DNA from: Flavobacteriaceae bacterium
Lineage (GTDB): Bacteria; Bacteroidota; Bacteroidia; Flavobacteriales; Flavobacteriaceae
DNA length: 8,920 nucleotides
Assembly (NCBI GenBank): GCA_030828025.1
Contig: JAURDG010000045.1
Location: 1-8,920, forward strand
Direction: 5' to 3'
The position numbers and the translations under genes were made by a program. The notes under the pieces are model-generated. The model had not been told where the DNA came from, did not search any database, and saw only the letters and a list, made by a program, of their open reading frames with translations. Positions 6,059-8,920 of the stretch are shown piece by piece (position 1 is the first letter of the stretch; each line of letters opens with the position of its first letter).

Positions 6059-6694
6059 TTAAGATACATAATTTTTAGGTAATGCTGTGTTTTGAAGTAA
6101 TTTAATTGAATGTGGACCTTCGTTAAACAATAAGTCGAGAATGGATAGATTGTTTATAAACCCATTTTTTTCGCTAAACACTTGCGTGTATGTTAGTGTC
6201 ACAACCGCTTGTTCTTTTTTAGTGTCTAGTAAAGGACGCAAATCTACAGCTATGCTGTTTTGTGCATAGCTATTTGTGTGCGAAACAGTCGGATGGACAC
6301 CCATTAGACGACAAATAGTGGTAAATAACGCCATATTAAAGGCGTATAAATGTGTGTGTCTTTGCGCATAAAGTGGCGCAAGATCATCTTCGTAAAACTC
6401 AAAATAGGGCGACGAGCGATAAGCTGTTTGCAGTGATTTCCAATGCTGTGTTTGCCATGCAAAACGGTTGTCAATTTGAACGTCTTCGTATTTTTGATGT
6501 CCTTCATGCCCCAAATGCTTAACGGGAATCGAAAGCATCAAGGTTCCGTTTGCGCCATGGATGTACAAGCGATTTCGCTGGGTTTGCTTTTGGTAGTTGT
6601 CTTTTTGTTCTAGAGTGATGTGCGCAGCACGGAGCATACACGCCCAAAGGGTAATCGAACCGCCATAGCTAAGCGGAGCTAAAACGGAACTCAT
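6059..6694 (-). CDS. WbqC-like family protein
   Basis: The 211-residue protein resembles the WbqC-like family, named after a protein of O-antigen gene clusters and common in Bacteroidota; its biochemical reaction is not firmly known to me. Family-like features are an N-terminal segment in the style of LAPLSYGGSITLWACML (5-21), the core EQKDNYQKQTQRNRLYIHGA (29-48), TLMLSIPV (51-58), WQTQHWKSLQTAYRSSPYFEFY (80-101) and ILDLLFNEGP (185-194). There is no signal peptide or membrane segment, so it should be cytoplasmic. The start is ATG 6694, which shares ATGA with the lepB stop and suggests translational coupling; the frame continues upstream inside lepB, but that part is not WbqC-like. Placement directly behind dapB and lepB is an order I recall from flavobacterial genomes. 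A role in surface polysaccharide is inferred from the family name only. Confidence 0.85.
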   Translation of the reverse strand: MSSVLAPLSYGGSITLWACMLRAAHITLEQKDNYQKQTQRNRLYIHGANGTLMLSIPVKHLGHEGHQKYEDVQIDNRFAWQTQHWKSLQTAYRSSPYFEFYEDDLAPLYAQRHTHLYAFNMALFTTICRLMGVHPTVSHTNSYAQNSIAVDLRPLLDTKKEQAVVTLTYTQVFSEKNGFINNLSILDLLFNEGPHSIKLLQNTALPKNYVS

Positions 6695-8391
6695 GTGTTT
6701 TTTTGTGTTCTTTTTCGGTAAAAGACAAAACCTTGCCAAAGTGCAATAAAACCGACAAAATACCAGCGATATGAAACGGGTTCGCCCGATCCGCCAACAG
6801 TAGTGAACACCCGATCCCAACGCACTTTCCAGTTGCGTAAGCCTTCAGTAAATCCGTCGATACTCATCCAAATAAATACGGGCTTTCCAACAATGTGGTC
6901 TTGCGGAACAAAGCCCCAATAGCGGCTATCCTCAGAGCGATGTCGGTTATCACCCATCATCCAGTAATAATTTTGCTTAAACGTATAGGTCTCAGTCGGC
7001 ATGCCATTAATGATGATTTCTCCGTTGCGTTGCAACACGGTGTTGTGTTCATAATCTTGGATGATTTTTTTATAGAGTGGCAAATTCGTAGGCGTGAGTT
7101 TTATCGTTACTCCTTCTTGCGGCATAACAAGTGGTCCAAACTGGTCTTCGTTCCAATTGTATCGAATATCATTTGGAAAAAAGCCTGTATTATACGTTAT
7201 TTTAGTGTTAATGCTGCGTTTTAAGCTGTCCAAAGTCATGGCATTTCGCAGTTCTTCTGCTTCGTTTAGTGTTAAAAACAAGGACTTTTGTGTTTCTCGA
7301 AGTTCTGTGGCCTGAATGCGGTATTTTTTAACCAATTCATAAGGAAGTCCTTTCGCATTTGTATAAACCTCATAGTTATTGAGGTCTTGACTACCGCGTC
7401 CTGTTAAATATGGTATCAAGGCGTTGTAGATATTTGGATTCATATTCGCAATGGAAAACTTTCTAGATAAATCGTTATATCCAAGTTCCAACAGCCTTCG
7501 CGATGAAATTCCTTGTGCGTCATAAGCTGTATAACTGTACAGCGGTTTGGCACGGTCGGGCATGATGGACTCCTTTCCATTGATGTGGATGATGCCATCA
7601 ACAATGCTAAGCGTGTCGCCAGGTAATGCTACACAACGTTTGACGTAATTCGATTTTTTGTCGATAGGCTTATCAACTCCCGCCTCCTTTTTAAAAAACT
7701 GCCGCACCGTATCTGCTGGCCAACTAAAAACGACGATATCGTTTCTTTTTATTTTCTGCAGGGCAAGAAACCTAGAGTAGGGCAGTTGAGGTTTCTTTAA
7801 ATACGATCGCACTTTGGCAAGTGGTATGGTATCGTGTACCATTGGGAATGATATCACGGTTTGTGGTGTTCGAGCCCCGTAGTGAAATTTACTAACCATC
7901 AGAAAATCTCCGACAAGCAACGATTTTTCGAGCGAGCCCGTAGGGATAATATAAGGCTGCATAAAGTAGGTATGCACTATGGTTGCAATGACCACCGCAA
8001 AAATCGTTGAGCCGATAAATTCCCCAAATTTTGTTTTGGGTTTGGTCCTCTGTTCTGGATTGTATTGGATATCTGAACTGTAATTCAAGAAGAACCCATA
8101 AAGTCCCAATGTAGCCCAAGCTAGAAATGTATCCAGAAATGAATCTTTACCAAATTTTCTTGCGGTTTCTACCCACACAACAGGAAGCATCAGCAAGTTT
8201 ACGATTGGGAAATATAGCAAAACCACCCACCATGCTGGTCGTCCAATAATACGCAATAAAATTACGGAGTTGTAAAAAGGTATTGCTGCTAGTAAAGGGG
8301 CATATCCTGCCTTTTTGTATAGTTTCCACAACTTGAGAAACATCAAGGCTTGACATCCAATGATAAATAAAAGCCATTGTGAATACGTCAT
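6691..8391 (-). CDS. lepB: Signal peptidase I, long Bacteroidota form
   Basis: LepB cleaves signal peptides from exported proteins at the outer face of the inner membrane with a Ser-Lys dyad. The 566-residue protein has hydrophobic segments at about 5-20, 32-48, 53-74 and 85-102, then a membrane anchor at about 126-145 before the catalytic domain. The nucleophile is expected at Ser153 in PTGSLEKSLLVGD (Leu follows the Ser where many relatives have Met), and the base at Lys251 in NYVKRCVALPGDTL. The box E region reads MMGDNRHRSEDSRYWGFVP (478-496). Between the Lys box and box E lies an insert of about 180 residues (277-455) that is absent from E. coli LepB (324 residues); long inserts are typical of Bacteroidota. 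A short hydrophobic segment (541-557) ends the protein. It follows dapB by 29 bases and overlaps wbqC by ATGA. Confidence 0.95.
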   Translation of the reverse strand: MTYSQWLLFIIGCQALMFLKLWKLYKKAGYAPLLAAIPFYNSVILLRIIGRPAWWVVLLYFPIVNLLMLPVVWVETARKFGKDSFLDTFLAWATLGLYGFFLNYSSDIQYNPEQRTKPKTKFGEFIGSTIFAVVIATIVHTYFMQPYIIPTGSLEKSLLVGDFLMVSKFHYGARTPQTVISFPMVHDTIPLAKVRSYLKKPQLPYSRFLALQKIKRNDIVVFSWPADTVRQFFKKEAGVDKPIDKKSNYVKRCVALPGDTLSIVDGIIHINGKESIMPDRAKPLYSYTAYDAQGISSRRLLELGYNDLSRKFSIANMNPNIYNALIPYLTGRGSQDLNNYEVYTNAKGLPYELVKKYRIQATELRETQKSLFLTLNEAEELRNAMTLDSLKRSINTKITYNTGFFPNDIRYNWNEDQFGPLVMPQEGVTIKLTPTNLPLYKKIIQDYEHNTVLQRNGEIIINGMPTETYTFKQNYYWMMGDNRHRSEDSRYWGFVPQDHIVGKPVFIWMSIDGFTEGLRNWKVRWDRVFTTVGGSGEPVSYRWYFVGFIALWQGFVFYRKRTQKNT

Positions 8392-8420
8392 CTTGTTAAT
8401 TTAGGGTTAATGAGTTAGGT

Positions 8421-8920
8421 TTAATTAATGTCCAATACATCGCGCATGCTAAAAATACCACTTTTTCCTACAATCCATTCAGCAGCCAACACAGCACCCA
8501 ACGCAAAACCATCTCTGTTATGCGCAATATGCTCCATACTGATGCTGTCTGTGGGTGAGTTGTATGTTACTGTATGCGTTCCAGGTACATGTGGTTCTCG
8601 CTTGGCGGTTATGGGCAAATCATTTGGTGTTGCCTCTTCCGCTAGTTTCCAGTTAGTTTGTTTACTATGTGGTAAAATGCCTTCTGCTAAGCTAATCGCC
8701 GTTCCACTTGGTGCATCCAATTTTTCGGTGTGATGAATTTCCTCGATGGCGGTATCGTACTGATGGTGCGGCGCCATCATTTGTGCAAGTTTTTTTGAAC
8801 TTTTGATGTTTTGACTAATGTGAATGCAGAAATCTTGAATGAGGTTTTGGAATCTTTGGAAATTTTCTGGCAAAGCTTCAATGCCATTTTCAGTGAGTTT
8901 GGCAATTGTAATTTTGGTGA
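8421..8920 (-). CDS. dapB: 4-hydroxy-tetrahydrodipicolinate reductase, 3' part only; N-terminal side of the visible frame aberrant
   Basis: DapB reduces the dihydrodipicolinate-level intermediate of the diaminopimelate/lysine pathway with NAD(P)H. The C-terminal domain is clear: KKLAQMM, then IEEIHHTEKLDAPSGTAISL with the catalytic-site His pair and Lys and the substrate-binding DAPSGT, then AKREPHVPGTHTV, EHIAHNRDGFALGAVLAAEW and a FSMRDVLDIN terminus. The gene runs off the right edge, so the Rossmann N-terminal domain is not expected in full. However, about 50 residues in front of KKLAQ should include the conserved SGTTGW and SNFSLGVN segments, and neither is there in any minus-strand frame; instead an open but unfamiliar sequence (KLTENGIEALPENFQRF) reads to the edge. 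A TTG at 8873 could start a short protein, but this is not the natural DapB start. A rearranged or chimeric contig end is the simplest reading. It is the first visible gene of the lepB operon. Confidence 0.85.
   Translation of the reverse strand, partial: TKITIAKLTENGIEALPENFQRFQNLIQDFCIHISQNIKSSKKLAQMMAPHHQYDTAIEEIHHTEKLDAPSGTAISLAEGILPHSKQTNWKLAEEATPNDLPITAKREPHVPGTHTVTYNSPTDSISMEHIAHNRDGFALGAVLAAEWIVGKSGIFSMRDVLDIN

Noticed and set aside
6692..6820. Longer N-terminus for the WbqC-like protein
   Set aside because: The extra 42 residues come from the lepB 3' end in another frame and do not resemble the family; ATG 6694 gives the expected N-terminus and the ATGA overlap.
1..8920. CRISPR array, tRNA gene, insertion-sequence ends or toxin-antitoxin pair
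   Set aside because: No regularly spaced repeats, no cloverleaf with a T-arm consensus, no paired terminal repeats with a transposase, and no small-gene pair were seen on either strand.

Overview
The window looks like a chromosomal piece from a member of the Bacteroidota, probably a flavobacteria-like lineage. This rests on protein character (a DnaX without the zinc-cysteine module, a very long LepB with a large insert, the order dapB-lepB-wbqC), on TAnnTTTG-type promoter matches, on weak or absent Shine-Dalgarno sequences and on moderately AT-rich composition. It is inference from sequence; no search was run.

Layout. Positions 1 to about 368 hold no intact gene and do not read as the 5' part of the gene that follows. 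From about 369 to 545 the sequence encodes only the C-terminal part of a SixA-type phosphohistidine phosphatase. Next come ppk1 (552-2603, +) and ppx (2600-3487, +), a polyphosphate synthesis and degradation pair in which both genes start with TTG and overlap by TTGA. ppx converges on dnaX (3484-5244, -), and the two TAA stops share one TTAA. Divergent from dnaX is rnpB, the RNase P RNA (about 5326-5617, +). The remaining genes lie on the minus strand and read, in transcription order, dapB (partial, running off the right edge), lepB, wbqC-like and a small VOC/glyoxalase-fold protein whose stop sits in the T-tract behind rnpB. lepB and wbqC overlap by ATGA, so dapB-lepB-wbqC-VOC is a likely operon.

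How the genes work together: PPK1 and Ppx set the polyphosphate pool, and SixA-type phosphatases are often encoded beside them. DnaX is the clamp-loader subunit and RnpB the catalytic RNA of tRNA 5' maturation; both are housekeeping. DapB supplies diaminopimelate and lysine precursors for peptidoglycan, LepB releases exported proteins from their signal peptides, and WbqC-like proteins are linked to surface polysaccharide, so the minus-strand cluster has a cell-envelope flavour.

Most interesting signal: inside dnaX there is a run of ten A residues containing an in-frame A AAA AAG heptamer. A -1 slip there gives one glycine and then TAA, right at the end of the clamp-loader domains. This is the same architecture as the programmed frameshift of E. 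coli dnaX and would make a short gamma-like protein of about 358 residues beside the 586-residue tau. Both ends of the window (the sixA side and the dapB side) lose homology abruptly, which suggests either rearrangement or chimeric contig ends.
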